Shown here piece by piece: positions 6,803 through 14,380 of a stretch of DNA of 21,330 nucleotides (its first letter is position 1; each line of letters opens with the position of its first letter). The stretch is taken from assembly GCA_964500215.1 (NCBI GenBank), contig CAZCNA010000010.1:1-21330 (forward strand), written 5' to 3'. This DNA is from JBDKLC01 sp964500215. GTDB lineage: Bacteria > Patescibacteriota > Minisyncoccia > Phycocordibacterales > CAIZLB01. The notes beneath the pieces were generated by a model, which made no database searches, was not told the origin of the DNA, and saw only the letters and a list, made by a program, of their open reading frames with translations. The position numbers were made by a program, and so were the translations under genes.

Positions 6803-8221
6803 ATGCATTTAGGAAAGAAAACAAAGATCGTCTGCACCATCGGTCCGGCGACTCAGTCCGAGGAACAGCTTACAAAGCTCCTCAAAGCAGGTATGAACGT
6901 TATGCGACTCAACTTCTCACACGGAGATTTTGCAGAACACCAGGTAAAAGTAGATAACCTCAAAAAGGCTATCAAAAAGACAGGTCTTCCAGCTGCAGTT
7001 ATGCAGGACCTTTCTGGACCAAAGTTCCGAATTGGAGAATTCTATCAGGAACGAGTTCAGCTCAAGAAAGGCGACTTCATCACTCTTACACCTGAAAAGA
7101 TTGTAGGCGATGAAAAGCGTGTATCAATCAACTATCCAACACTTCACCTTGAACTCAAGCCAGGAAACATGATCATGGTTGACGATGGAAAGAAGCAGTT
7201 CGAAGTAGTTGAAATCAAAGGTACAGATATCAAATGTAAAATTATCGTAGGTGGAGACACAAAGGGACGACGAGGTGTAAACCTTCCTGGTGCATATCTA
7301 AAGGTAAGTTCACTTACAGACAAGGACAAGAAAGACATTGCCTTCGGTATAAAAAATAAAGTAGATATTGTTGCATTCTCATTCGTACGAACAGGTGCAG
7401 ATGTACAAGAACTCCGAGATATTTTGAACAAAGCAAAATCAAAAGCTCTCATCATGTCAAAAGTTGAAACACAGGAAGCTGTAGAAAACATTGACGAAAT
7501 TATCGCTCTCTCAGACGCCATCATGGTTGCCCGAGGAGACATGGCTGTAGAGATCGGTGCTGAAAATGTACCACTCGTACAGAAGATGATTATCGATAAA
7601 TGTAATCAAGTTGGTAAGCCTGTTGTGACAGCCACACAAATGCTCGAATCAATGATTAAATCTCCAGTTCCAACACGAGCTGAAGTATCAGACGTTGCGA
7701 ATGCAATTCTCGACGGTACAGATGCAATCATGCTTTCAGAAGAGACAACCCTCGGTGATTTCCCAATCGAAGCGGTGAGTGTAATGACACGAATTGCGCT
7801 TCGAGTAGAGAACGACCTTCTTCACCGAAAACTTCTTCTCGGACGAAACGATGAACATATTGGTGTTGGTCCATCTCTCGCGTCATCAGCAGTTCGAACA
7901 GCAGATCGTGTAGATGCAAAATATATTGTTGCTCTTACAGAATTTGGTTATGGTGCACGAATGACAGCGCGACACCGAGGATCAAAACCAATTCTCGTAT
8001 TGACTCCAAATGAAGCAACCGCCGCACAGGCAAGTCTCATTTTCGGATGTTTCCCAATTCAGATTCCAAAATTTGCGTCATTTGAGGAAGCCCTCAAGAC
8101 AATCAAGCCACACCTTATCAAAGAAAAGCTTGCGCGAAAGGGCGACAAAGTAGTTGTGATTACTGGTGTACCATTCCGAAAGGTAACAGAATCAAACTTG
8201 GTCGTTGTAGAAACGCTCTAA
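6803..8221 (+). CDS. pyk: Pyruvate kinase
   Basis: It converts phosphoenolpyruvate and ADP to pyruvate and ATP at the end of glycolysis. The 472-residue length is normal. Seen: KIVCTIGPA at the N-terminus, MRLNFSHG (34-41), DLSGPKFRIG (69-78, where DTKGPEIR is usual), the active-site lysine region SKVETQEAVENIDEI (near 220), VARGDMAVEI (metal binding, about 241-251), ATQMLESM (about 277), and PTRAEVSDVANAILDG then DAIMLSEETTLGDFP (usual SGET). The B domain is present between about 75 and 175. The ATG at 6803 is chosen over an in-frame TTG at 6734, which lies inside the promoter. It has its own promoter and a strong terminator, so it is probably monocistronic. Arginine is almost always CGA. 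Confidence 0.97.
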   Translation: MHLGKKTKIVCTIGPATQSEEQLTKLLKAGMNVMRLNFSHGDFAEHQVKVDNLKKAIKKTGLPAAVMQDLSGPKFRIGEFYQERVQLKKGDFITLTPEKIVGDEKRVSINYPTLHLELKPGNMIMVDDGKKQFEVVEIKGTDIKCKIIVGGDTKGRRGVNLPGAYLKVSSLTDKDKKDIAFGIKNKVDIVAFSFVRTGADVQELRDILNKAKSKALIMSKVETQEAVENIDEIIALSDAIMVARGDMAVEIGAENVPLVQKMIIDKCNQVGKPVVTATQMLESMIKSPVPTRAEVSDVANAILDGTDAIMLSEETTLGDFPIEAVSVMTRIALRVENDLLHRKLLLGRNDEHIGVGPSLASSAVRTADRVDAKYIVALTEFGYGARMTARHRGSKPILVLTPNEATAAQASLIFGCFPIQIPKFASFEEALKTIKPHLIKEKLARKGDKVVVITGVPFRKVTESNLVVVETL

Positions 8222-8247
8222 CGGATAGAGTGTAGATAGTAGAGAAG

Positions 8248-8276
8248 AGGCGGCCTCCTTGCGGCGGCCGCCTTTT
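8248..8276 (+). terminator. Intrinsic terminator of pyk
   Basis: AGGCGGCC (8248-8255) pairs perfectly with GGCCGCCT (8266-8273) across a 10-base loop, followed by TTTTCC. It is a strong GC-rich stem with a short T-run. Confidence 0.85.
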
Positions 8277-8292
8277 CCTATTCACCATAACC

Positions 8293-8320
8293 TTGTTTTC
8301 TTCACTATTATTAGTATGAT
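8293..8320 (+). promoter_or_regulatory. Promoter of pgl (leaderless)
   Basis: TTGTTT (8293-8298), a 16-base spacer and TATGAT (8315-8320) end six bases before the ATG at 8327. The RNA should start at or within a base or two of the start codon. Confidence 0.7.
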
Positions 8321-8326
8321 GATTCC

Positions 8327-9052
8327 ATGACATTCGAAAACCCCACATCTATACCAATCAATAGTTCTCCAACACCAGCTGTAGAAGCCGGAAAGTACAT
8401 TAGTGACCTCTTGGCTCTCAATGTGGACAAACCGGTTCTTCTTCTCGTCGCAGGAGGATCTTCAACTGAAGTGCTGGATTATATCAACCCAGAATATCTC
8501 AGCTCGACTATTACGGTGACCGTGACAGATGAACGATTTACCGAAGATGTTGAGGACAACAACTTTGCCCGAATGCAGACATTTCCGTTTTATAACGATT
8601 TGATCGAAGTTGAGGCGTTTTGTATTAACACTCAATTATTCACGGGGGATACGATAGACATTCACGCTGCGCGTTTCGAAAAAAACATTCGAGATTGGAA
8701 ACAAGAATTTCCAACAGGCACCATCATCGCCCTCTTTGGTATCGGTGCCGACGGGCATATCGCTGGTATTTTGCCAGGCATATATAATGAAGCTGATTTC
8801 AAGAAAACGTTCGACAATGATGCATACATTGCAATCGTCGATGCCACAGGCAAAGATGCTCATCCACAGCGTGTGACAACAACATTTCCATTTATGCGAC
8901 TTGTTGATTTCCCGCTCTTTTATGTAAAAGGGGAGAACAAACGGGCAGCCCTCGAAAAGGTATTGGCCAAAGAAGGAACCTTGTCCGAGACTCCCGCTCG
9001 AATTATTCAAGAAATGAAAAAGCCGGAAATATTCACAGATATAGCCCTATAA
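8327..9052 (+). CDS. pgl: 6-phosphogluconolactonase (NagB/RpiA/SugarP-isomerase fold)
   Basis: It probably hydrolyses 6-phosphogluconolactone in the oxidative pentose phosphate route. Seen in 241 residues: a phosphate loop LLVAGGSSTEVLDY (about 38-51), the TDERF block (about 66), GIGADGHIAGILPG (about 138-150, the family signature GxGxDGHxASLFP), and the C-terminal TPARI. The related glucosamine-6-phosphate deaminase is the alternative, but TDERF and the DGH-I-A-x-I-L-P variant fit the DevB/SOL group better. No glucose-6-phosphate dehydrogenase is nearby. The start is fixed by the leaderless promoter. Confidence 0.83.
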   Translation: MTFENPTSIPINSSPTPAVEAGKYISDLLALNVDKPVLLLVAGGSSTEVLDYINPEYLSSTITVTVTDERFTEDVEDNNFARMQTFPFYNDLIEVEAFCINTQLFTGDTIDIHAARFEKNIRDWKQEFPTGTIIALFGIGADGHIAGILPGIYNEADFKKTFDNDAYIAIVDATGKDAHPQRVTTTFPFMRLVDFPLFYVKGENKRAALEKVLAKEGTLSETPARIIQEMKKPEIFTDIAL

Positions 9053-9069
9053 TTCGGCATAAAATATTT

Positions 9070-9109
9070 ATTATTTTTTGAAAATAATTTAATCGAAATA
9101 TAGTATACT
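9070..9109 (+). promoter_or_regulatory. radC promoter with AT-rich palindrome
   Basis: TATACT (9104-9109) ends seven bases before the radC ATG, giving a leaderless mRNA. Upstream, ATTATTTT (9070-9077) and AAAATAAT (9081-9088) form a perfect 8-bp inverted repeat around TTG, which overlaps the only -35-like sequence TTGAAA (9078-9083; spacer 20, longer than usual). The palindrome is placed as an operator would be. Confidence 0.5.
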
Positions 9110-9116
9110 GAATCAT

Positions 9117-9860
9117 ATGACAAAACTTGCCACATACACACTTCAAGACAGCGATTTGTTGATGACGGAGACATCTGCTGATCGACGATATGTTTTAAAG
9201 ATTAGAGATTTACCAGATTCTCTCAAACCTCGAGAAAAGCTTCTTGCGTATGGTGTAGATACACTCTCGATTCAGGAACTTCTCGCTGTTATTCTCACAA
9301 CTGGTACAAAAAAAGAAGACGTTCTCGAGATGGCTCGACGTATTGTACGTGAATATGGCAACAGTGCACTCTCTAGTCAGACTGATGCGGAATTACTTTC
9401 AAAAGATCTCGATATCCCTATCGTAAAGGCGTGTCAGATTGTGGCATGTGGGGAAATTGGTCGCCGATTTCACAAGAAAAACGAGAGCGGTCTTGCCGTT
9501 ATTCGTACAGCAAAGGACGTATATGAATATTTGCAGGATATGCACAATCTTCCAAAGGAACAGCTTCGGGGTATTTATCTCGATACACATAACCGCGTAA
9601 TTCACGACGAAGTTATTTCTATCGGTACAATCAATTCAAATATCATCCATCCTAGAGAAGTGTTCAAACCAGGTCTCGAATACGGTGCAGCTGCTGTAGT
9701 CCTTGCTCACAATCATCCGTCTGGGGTTGCAACACCAAGTCTTGCAGATGTTGAAATTACAAAGCAACTCGTTCAAGCGGGCAAGCTTATTGGCATTCAT
9801 CTTCTCGATCACGTTGTCATTGCTCGGGACTCATTCGAGAGTATCGATGTTGAGTACTAA
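9117..9860 (+). CDS. radC: RadC family JAMM/MPN+ protein
   Basis: RadC proteins (DUF2466/UPF0758) have an N-terminal helix-hairpin-helix-like region and a C-terminal JAMM metalloprotease-like domain; their exact cellular role is still debated. Seen in 247 residues: LPDSLKPREKLLAYGVDTLSIQELLAVILTTGTKKEDVLE (the typical N-terminal block, about 33-72), IVKACQIVACGEIGRR, then the MPN domain with GTINSNIIHPREVFK and the metal motif H198-N-H200-PSG ending in D211. All three metal ligands are present. About 25 residues precede the usual family start; ATG 9117 is nonetheless fixed by the leaderless promoter. Confidence 0.95.
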   Translation: MTKLATYTLQDSDLLMTETSADRRYVLKIRDLPDSLKPREKLLAYGVDTLSIQELLAVILTTGTKKEDVLEMARRIVREYGNSALSSQTDAELLSKDLDIPIVKACQIVACGEIGRRFHKKNESGLAVIRTAKDVYEYLQDMHNLPKEQLRGIYLDTHNRVIHDEVISIGTINSNIIHPREVFKPGLEYGAAAVVLAHNHPSGVATPSLADVEITKQLVQAGKLIGIHLLDHVVIARDSFESIDVEY

Positions 9861-9901
9861 TTAAAATCACGCAAAGTATTCTATCTAATCACCTTATTCA
9901 C

Positions 9902-9907
9902 TAGTAT
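9902..9907 (+). promoter_or_regulatory. -10 box of rsmI
   Basis: TAGTAT ends seven bases before the ATG at 9915, the same spacing as at the radC and small-peptide genes. No clear -35 box is visible. Confidence 0.4.
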
Positions 9908-9914
9908 CAATTCC

Positions 9915-10613
9915 ATGTCTACGCTGTATGTTGTCGCAACTCCAATCGGAAATCTCGAAGATATCACGCTTCGAGCTCTTCGTATTTTAAAGGAAGTTGA
10001 TCTCGTACTTTGCGAAGACACCCGTGTGACAAAAAAACTCTTATCACATTTTGATATTCACACTGCGACAATGAGTTTTCATGCAAATAGCAAACTTGCT
10101 AAAGTCGACCTGATAATCGAAAAATTGCAGGAAGGCAAAAATCTCGCATTGGTAACAGACGCGGGAACACCGTCTATTTCAGATCCTGGATCATTACTAG
10201 TGAGCAAGGTGAAAGAGTCTCTCGGAGACGACGTGCACATTATTGCTATTCCAGGAGCGAGCGCTTTGACGGCAGCATTGTCAGTTGCAGGACTTCCGGT
10301 CCATGAATTTACATTCGTGGGATTCCTTCCTCACAAGAAGGGGAGAGAAACTCTTTTCAAACAAATATTTGATTCTGAACGAACCGTTGTATTTTATGAA
10401 TCACCACATCGTATTTTGAAAGCGCTCGAATCTCTCAACAAAATAGCCGACGTATGTGGTCAGTCAACTCGGCAGATCACTATTGCTCGAGAAATCACAA
10501 AAATCTATGAGGAAGTAGTTTCGGGTACTCCCGCATACCTTTTGACATATTTCACAGAAAATCCAGAAAAGGTGAGAGGTGAATTTGTTGTCATCGTTGG
10601 TCCTCGTGTATAA
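9915..10613 (+). CDS. rsmI: 16S rRNA 2'-O-ribose C1402 methyltransferase RsmI
   Basis: RsmI methylates the ribose of C1402 in the decoding centre of 16S rRNA using SAM. Seen in 232 residues: VATPIGNLEDITLRAL (7-22), CEDTRVTKKLL, VTDAGTPSISDPGSLL, IPGASALTAALSVAGLP, FVGFLPHKKG, and FYESPHRI, all family signatures. It is about 50 residues shorter than E. coli RsmI, mainly at the C-terminus, so the small C-terminal helical domain is probably missing. The target C1402 is present in this window's 16S (in CCGCCC, 35-40). The stop codon TAA (10611-10613) lies inside the -10 box of the next gene. Confidence 0.95.
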   Translation: MSTLYVVATPIGNLEDITLRALRILKEVDLVLCEDTRVTKKLLSHFDIHTATMSFHANSKLAKVDLIIEKLQEGKNLALVTDAGTPSISDPGSLLVSKVKESLGDDVHIIAIPGASALTAALSVAGLPVHEFTFVGFLPHKKGRETLFKQIFDSERTVVFYESPHRILKALESLNKIADVCGQSTRQITIAREITKIYEEVVSGTPAYLLTYFTENPEKVRGEFVVIVGPRV

Positions 10614-10614
10614 T
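10585..10614 (+). promoter_or_regulatory. Promoter of the small membrane peptide gene (leaderless)
   Basis: TTGTTG (10585-10590), an 18-base spacer and a perfect TATAAT (10609-10614) end seven bases before the ATG at 10622. The promoter lies within the last codons of rsmI. Confidence 0.72.
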
Positions 10615-10621
10615 ATGCATC

Positions 10622-10780
10622 ATGAATAAACGAATACTTTGTACGGTATTAGGATTGTGGGTAGCTATCCTCCCATTTCTTGGATTTCCGACTGCGTGGA
10701 AGAATGGCCTATTTGTTGTGTCAGGTGTTGTAATAGCTATTCTTTCTTTTGTACATGCAAAAAAATCTCGAATCCTCTAA
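10622..10780 (+). CDS. Small two-helix membrane protein, 52 residues (unknown)
   Basis: I do not recognise this short protein. It begins MNKRILCTVLGLWVAIL and ends AKKSRIL. It has two hydrophobic stretches (about 5-20 and 30-46) separated by a short turn with FPTAWKNG, and basic residues at both ends, so a hairpin in the membrane with both ends in the cytoplasm fits. A near-perfect promoter sits directly before its ATG, which is strong support that it is real. It overlaps the next gene by 26 bases, suggesting translational coupling or a shared mRNA. Confidence 0.65.
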   Translation: MNKRILCTVLGLWVAILPFLGFPTAWKNGLFVVSGVVIAILSFVHAKKSRIL

Positions 10781-12053
10781 GTCTACATTTCATAGTACGT
10801 TTGTTGCATTCTCTCTTTTTGCAACGTTTGTTTTGCTCTTCATCGTATTTGTGGGTGCCTACGGAGGTACTTTGTATAAATATATTCGAAATGTTCCAGC
10901 ATCCGTAGTGGGGGCGACGTCTTCACCAGCAAGTTCTACGGTGTTATTTCAGCTTCCGCCAAAAGAAGAAGTACAACATGTGGCCACACCGAAACAGGTG
11001 AAAGCGCTCTATATGTCGAGTTGGGTCGCGAGTTCAGAAAATATTCGCAAAAATATCGTACAAATTATAGATACAACGGAGACAAATAGTATTGTCATAG
11101 ACATCAAAGACGCCACTGGGAAAATTTCATTTGTAACCGAAGATGCTGCACTCAACGGTATTGGTTGTACTGAAAATAGAATTCGGGATATCAAAAGCTT
11201 CATCAGTAGTCTCCACGAAAAAGGCATTTATGTGATTGGTCGTGTGTCTGTGTTCCAAGACCCATGTTTTGTACAAAAGCGATCTGACCTTGCTGTTCGA
11301 ACTGGAAACGCAGAATCAATTTGGAAAGATAGAAAAGGTATCTTATGGATTGATGCGGGGGCGCAGGATGCTTGGAAATATAACGTACAGATAGCACGAG
11401 CATCGTACGAAATGGGATTTGATGAAATAAACTTTGATTACATTCGATTTCCATCTGATGGAAATATGAATAATATTTCATTCCCATTCAGCGGCACAAA
11501 ACAAAAGAGGGTAGTGCTCGGTGAATTCTTTCAGTATCTCGATAAAGAACTTCATACACAACCAATAATCATTTCAAGTGTCGGTACAACAACACCTCAA
11601 AAATATCCTCCACAAAAAATAAAGAAAGACGGGCGCGAAATTGACCGACCAAATATCACGATTTCAGCGGACCTCTTTGGTATGGTTACAACAAATAGTG
11701 ATGACCTCGGCATTGGACAGGTGCTCGAATATGCATTGCCATATCTCGATTATGTAGCGCCAATGGTATATCCTTCACATTTTCCTGCAACATGGAATGG
11801 CATTCCGAATCCCGCAGCGCGACCATATGATGTCATTCACTATTCAATGAAAAAAGCAGGGGATAGAGCAACAGCAATGGGTATTGATAAAAAGAAGCTT
11901 CGACCATGGATTCAAGATTTCAATTTGGGAGCAACATATACCGCAGAGATGGTGCGTGCACAGATTCAGGCAACTTATGATGTTGGTCTCGACAGTTGGA
12001 TGATTTGGAGTCCTTCTAACAAATATACAAAAGCAGCGCTTCTCACAAAATAG
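10755..12053 (+). CDS. DUF4015 putative glycoside hydrolase, membrane-anchored
   Basis: This 432-residue protein has an N-terminal membrane anchor (about 16-40, FVAFSLFATFVLLFIVFVGA), a Ser/Pro/Thr-rich linker, then a TIM-barrel-like domain of the DUF4015 family, a putative glycosidase group whose substrate is unknown to me. Seen: VKALYMSSWVASS, SIVIDIKDATGKI, GIYVIGRVSVFQDP, ILWIDAGAQDAWKYN, GFDEINFDYIRFPSDG (with acidic residues at a strand end), ISADLFGMV, LDYVAPMVYPSHF, and DSWMIWSPSNKY. It probably works outside the membrane on cell-wall or surface glycans. ATG 10755 is preferred to the TTG two codons upstream. It overlaps the 52-residue gene and has no promoter of its own. Confidence 0.88.
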   Translation: MQKNLESSKSTFHSTFVAFSLFATFVLLFIVFVGAYGGTLYKYIRNVPASVVGATSSPASSTVLFQLPPKEEVQHVATPKQVKALYMSSWVASSENIRKNIVQIIDTTETNSIVIDIKDATGKISFVTEDAALNGIGCTENRIRDIKSFISSLHEKGIYVIGRVSVFQDPCFVQKRSDLAVRTGNAESIWKDRKGILWIDAGAQDAWKYNVQIARASYEMGFDEINFDYIRFPSDGNMNNISFPFSGTKQKRVVLGEFFQYLDKELHTQPIIISSVGTTTPQKYPPQKIKKDGREIDRPNITISADLFGMVTTNSDDLGIGQVLEYALPYLDYVAPMVYPSHFPATWNGIPNPAARPYDVIHYSMKKAGDRATAMGIDKKKLRPWIQDFNLGATYTAEMVRAQIQATYDVGLDSWMIWSPSNKYTKAALLTK

Positions 12054-12090
12054 TTCTTCAAATTCCTCATATTGTTCGCCGGTCTCTTTT

Positions 12091-12118
12091 TTACTTACAT
12101 ATATATCTGATATATACT
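12091..12118 (+). promoter_or_regulatory. Promoter of the VirD4/TraG-like ATPase gene
   Basis: TTACTT (12091-12096), a 16-base spacer and TATACT (12113-12118) lie 15 bases before the ATG at 12134, giving a leader of about 8 bases. No Shine-Dalgarno sequence fits in it. Confidence 0.55.
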
Positions 12119-12133
12119 ACAAGCATACGATCT

Positions 12134-14380
12134 ATGGAAGACCCAAATAAAGTTACATACTTTGCTGAAACGGACGCTCGAAATCAGCGTGTAAAATTTG
12201 GTATTAAAGCCGAGGACAGAACTCGACATATGTATGTCATTGGTAAGACGGGTATGGGTAAGTCCAACTTGCTCGAAAGTCTCGCCATCCAAGACATCCA
12301 AAACGGAAATGGTCTCGCATTCCTCGATCCACACGGAAAATCTGCTGACTTGCTTCTCGAATATATTCCAAAAGAGCGCATCAACGATGTGGTGTATTTT
12401 GCGCCATTCGATATGGAGTACCCCGTTTCGTTCAACGTGATGGAGGATGTTGGTGCAGAACGACGACACTTGGTATCAAGTGGTCTCATGAGTGCCTTCA
12501 AAAAGATTTGGGTAGATGCGTGGTCAGCTCGAATGGAATACATTTTAGGAAATATTATGCTCGCATTGTTGGAATATCCAGGTTCAACGCTCATCGGCGT
12601 AAACCGAATGCTAGCGGACAAAAACTTCCGAACAAAAGTTGTAGAAAATATCACAGACCCTTCTGTGCGGTCTTTCTGGGTGGACGAATATGCAAAGTAT
12701 ACCGAAAAGTTTGCTGCTGAAGCTGCTCCTGCGATCCAAAACAAAGTGGGTCAATTCGTTGCCAACCCGCTCGTTCGAAATATCATTGGCCAACCAAAAT
12801 CAACATTCGACATCCGAAAAATAATGGATGAAAAAAAGATTCTCATCATCAACCTCTCTAAGGGGCGAGTGGGTGAATCAAACGCCAACCTCCTCGGTAG
12901 TATGCTTATTACCAAAATCTATTTGGCGGCCATGTCTCGAGCGGATCTCGACGAGGCAGGATTGAAAGCTGTACCAAACTTTTATTTGTACGTAGACGAG
13001 TTTCAGTCTTTTGCCAACGAATCATTCGCTGATATTCTCTCTGAAGCCCGAAAATACAAATTGAACCTCACCATTGCTCACCAGTACATCGAACAAATGA
13101 GTGAAGAAGTGCGTGCCGCTGTATTCGGAAACGTTGGTACAATGATTACATTCCGAGTAGGTGCATACGATGCAGAGGTTCTCGAAAAAGAATTTGCCCC
13201 ACAGTTTACCGCCACAGACATTGTGAGTCTCCAAAAATATCAAATGTATTTGAAATTGATGATTGATGGTGTGAGTTCTCAGCCATTTTCAGCAACAGGA
13301 TTAGCGCCAATCGCACGTCCTGAAACATCATACGTACGAGAAATTATTGACGCATCCCGAAAAAACTTTGCGCGTCCGCGATATGAAGTCGAAGATGAAA
13401 TTCGACGATGGCACGAAAATACTTTTTCAACTGGTGGAGAAAAGAAGAACGATGACAAACGAGGGGGAGCATCAGGAGGATCAAATAGCACGGCATCACA
13501 TGGTGGAGGATCTCAATCTGTAGGTGGTTCTGCCTCTCGGTCTCAGCATTCCCATGATACAAAAGCATCATTAACACCTTCACGACAGGGACAGGGTAGT
13601 TTTCAGCATGGCGCGGGTTCTCCTTCTGGTGAAAAACATTGGGACAAACATACAGAACGAAGTGATCGATCAAACGATAAGTCACATGACAAATCAAATG
13701 ATAGAGACCGAAACAGAGATCGTTCTGAAGAGCGTCATTCCGACAAACAAAATTACAGCAACCGAGAATCTGCCGAAGATCATCGAGGACCTCGGCCAGC
13801 AACAACAGCTCCGGTCGCACAGCAATCTCATTCTCATTCACAAGATAGTTCAAGACGAGATAAAGAAAATCGGGATTCAAAGGATAAAAAAGAAAATCGA
13901 GAAAACCGCGAAACAGAGCTCCGAAAAGCAATTTCTCTCAGTTATCTCAAAGCAGAGCCAGAGGTAAAGAATGATCAAAAAACTCCAAAACCAGAGAATG
14001 TAGCCGCACTTCGAGAAGCGTTGTTGACTGTGATGAAAGAAACACAAGCACAGACTCAAAAACCTCTGCCTCAATCAGAACCTGTTGCTACTGCACCAGT
14101 TGTTGGAACACCATCCGCACATCATCACGAACACAAAAAACATATTCCCATTCCTGTTCAACCGCAGGCTTCTTCAGTATCTGCGAGTGCACCAGAAACA
14201 ACATCTCCAAAAATGAATGCTCAGCAATCAGCTATTCAACAGAATACTGAGGCACAGCCATCTTCAAAACAGCAGCAAACAAATTTTGAAAATTCGACTA
14301 AAAAAAATATAAAAAGCCAGCAAGGTCCAGAAGAAGTACCAGAGGAAATACTAAAAAAGATTCTTGACGTACAGGAATAA
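12134..14380 (+). CDS. VirD4/TraG-like ATPase with long disordered tail
   Basis: This 748-residue protein is a hexameric-type DNA or protein pump of the VirD4/TraG/HerA group. Seen: Walker A GKTGMGKS (37-44), LAFLDPHGKSADLL (about 57-70), a helical insertion, LIINLSKGRVGESNANLLGSM (about 238-258), Walker B FYLYVDEFQSFANES (about 283-297), and the sensor-like LTIAHQYIEQM. There is no N-terminal membrane anchor. From about 430 to 610 the chain is low-complexity, rich in Ser, His, Asp, Arg and Lys (SNDKSHDKSNDRDRNRDRSE). The tail ends with Gln/Pro/Thr-rich sequence and a short EEVPEEILKKILDVQE. No relaxase or other T4SS genes are near. Its role may be DNA transport, but this is inference. The last 30 bases overlap the convergent GT2 gene. 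Confidence 0.85.
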   Translation: MEDPNKVTYFAETDARNQRVKFGIKAEDRTRHMYVIGKTGMGKSNLLESLAIQDIQNGNGLAFLDPHGKSADLLLEYIPKERINDVVYFAPFDMEYPVSFNVMEDVGAERRHLVSSGLMSAFKKIWVDAWSARMEYILGNIMLALLEYPGSTLIGVNRMLADKNFRTKVVENITDPSVRSFWVDEYAKYTEKFAAEAAPAIQNKVGQFVANPLVRNIIGQPKSTFDIRKIMDEKKILIINLSKGRVGESNANLLGSMLITKIYLAAMSRADLDEAGLKAVPNFYLYVDEFQSFANESFADILSEARKYKLNLTIAHQYIEQMSEEVRAAVFGNVGTMITFRVGAYDAEVLEKEFAPQFTATDIVSLQKYQMYLKLMIDGVSSQPFSATGLAPIARPETSYVREIIDASRKNFARPRYEVEDEIRRWHENTFSTGGEKKNDDKRGGASGGSNSTASHGGGSQSVGGSASRSQHSHDTKASLTPSRQGQGSFQHGAGSPSGEKHWDKHTERSDRSNDKSHDKSNDRDRNRDRSEERHSDKQNYSNRESAEDHRGPRPATTAPVAQQSHSHSQDSSRRDKENRDSKDKKENRENRETELRKAISLSYLKAEPEVKNDQKTPKPENVAALREALLTVMKETQAQTQKPLPQSEPVATAPVVGTPSAHHHEHKKHIPIPVQPQASSVSASAPETTSPKMNAQQSAIQQNTEAQPSSKQQQTNFENSTKKNIKSQQGPEEVPEEILKKILDVQE

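Noticed and set aside
12184..12744. 186-residue frame on the minus strand
   Set aside because: It is the shadow of the VirD4/TraG-like ATPase domain, with no family motif or promoter. Similar shadows at 13344-13931 and 11203-11487 were dropped for the same reason.
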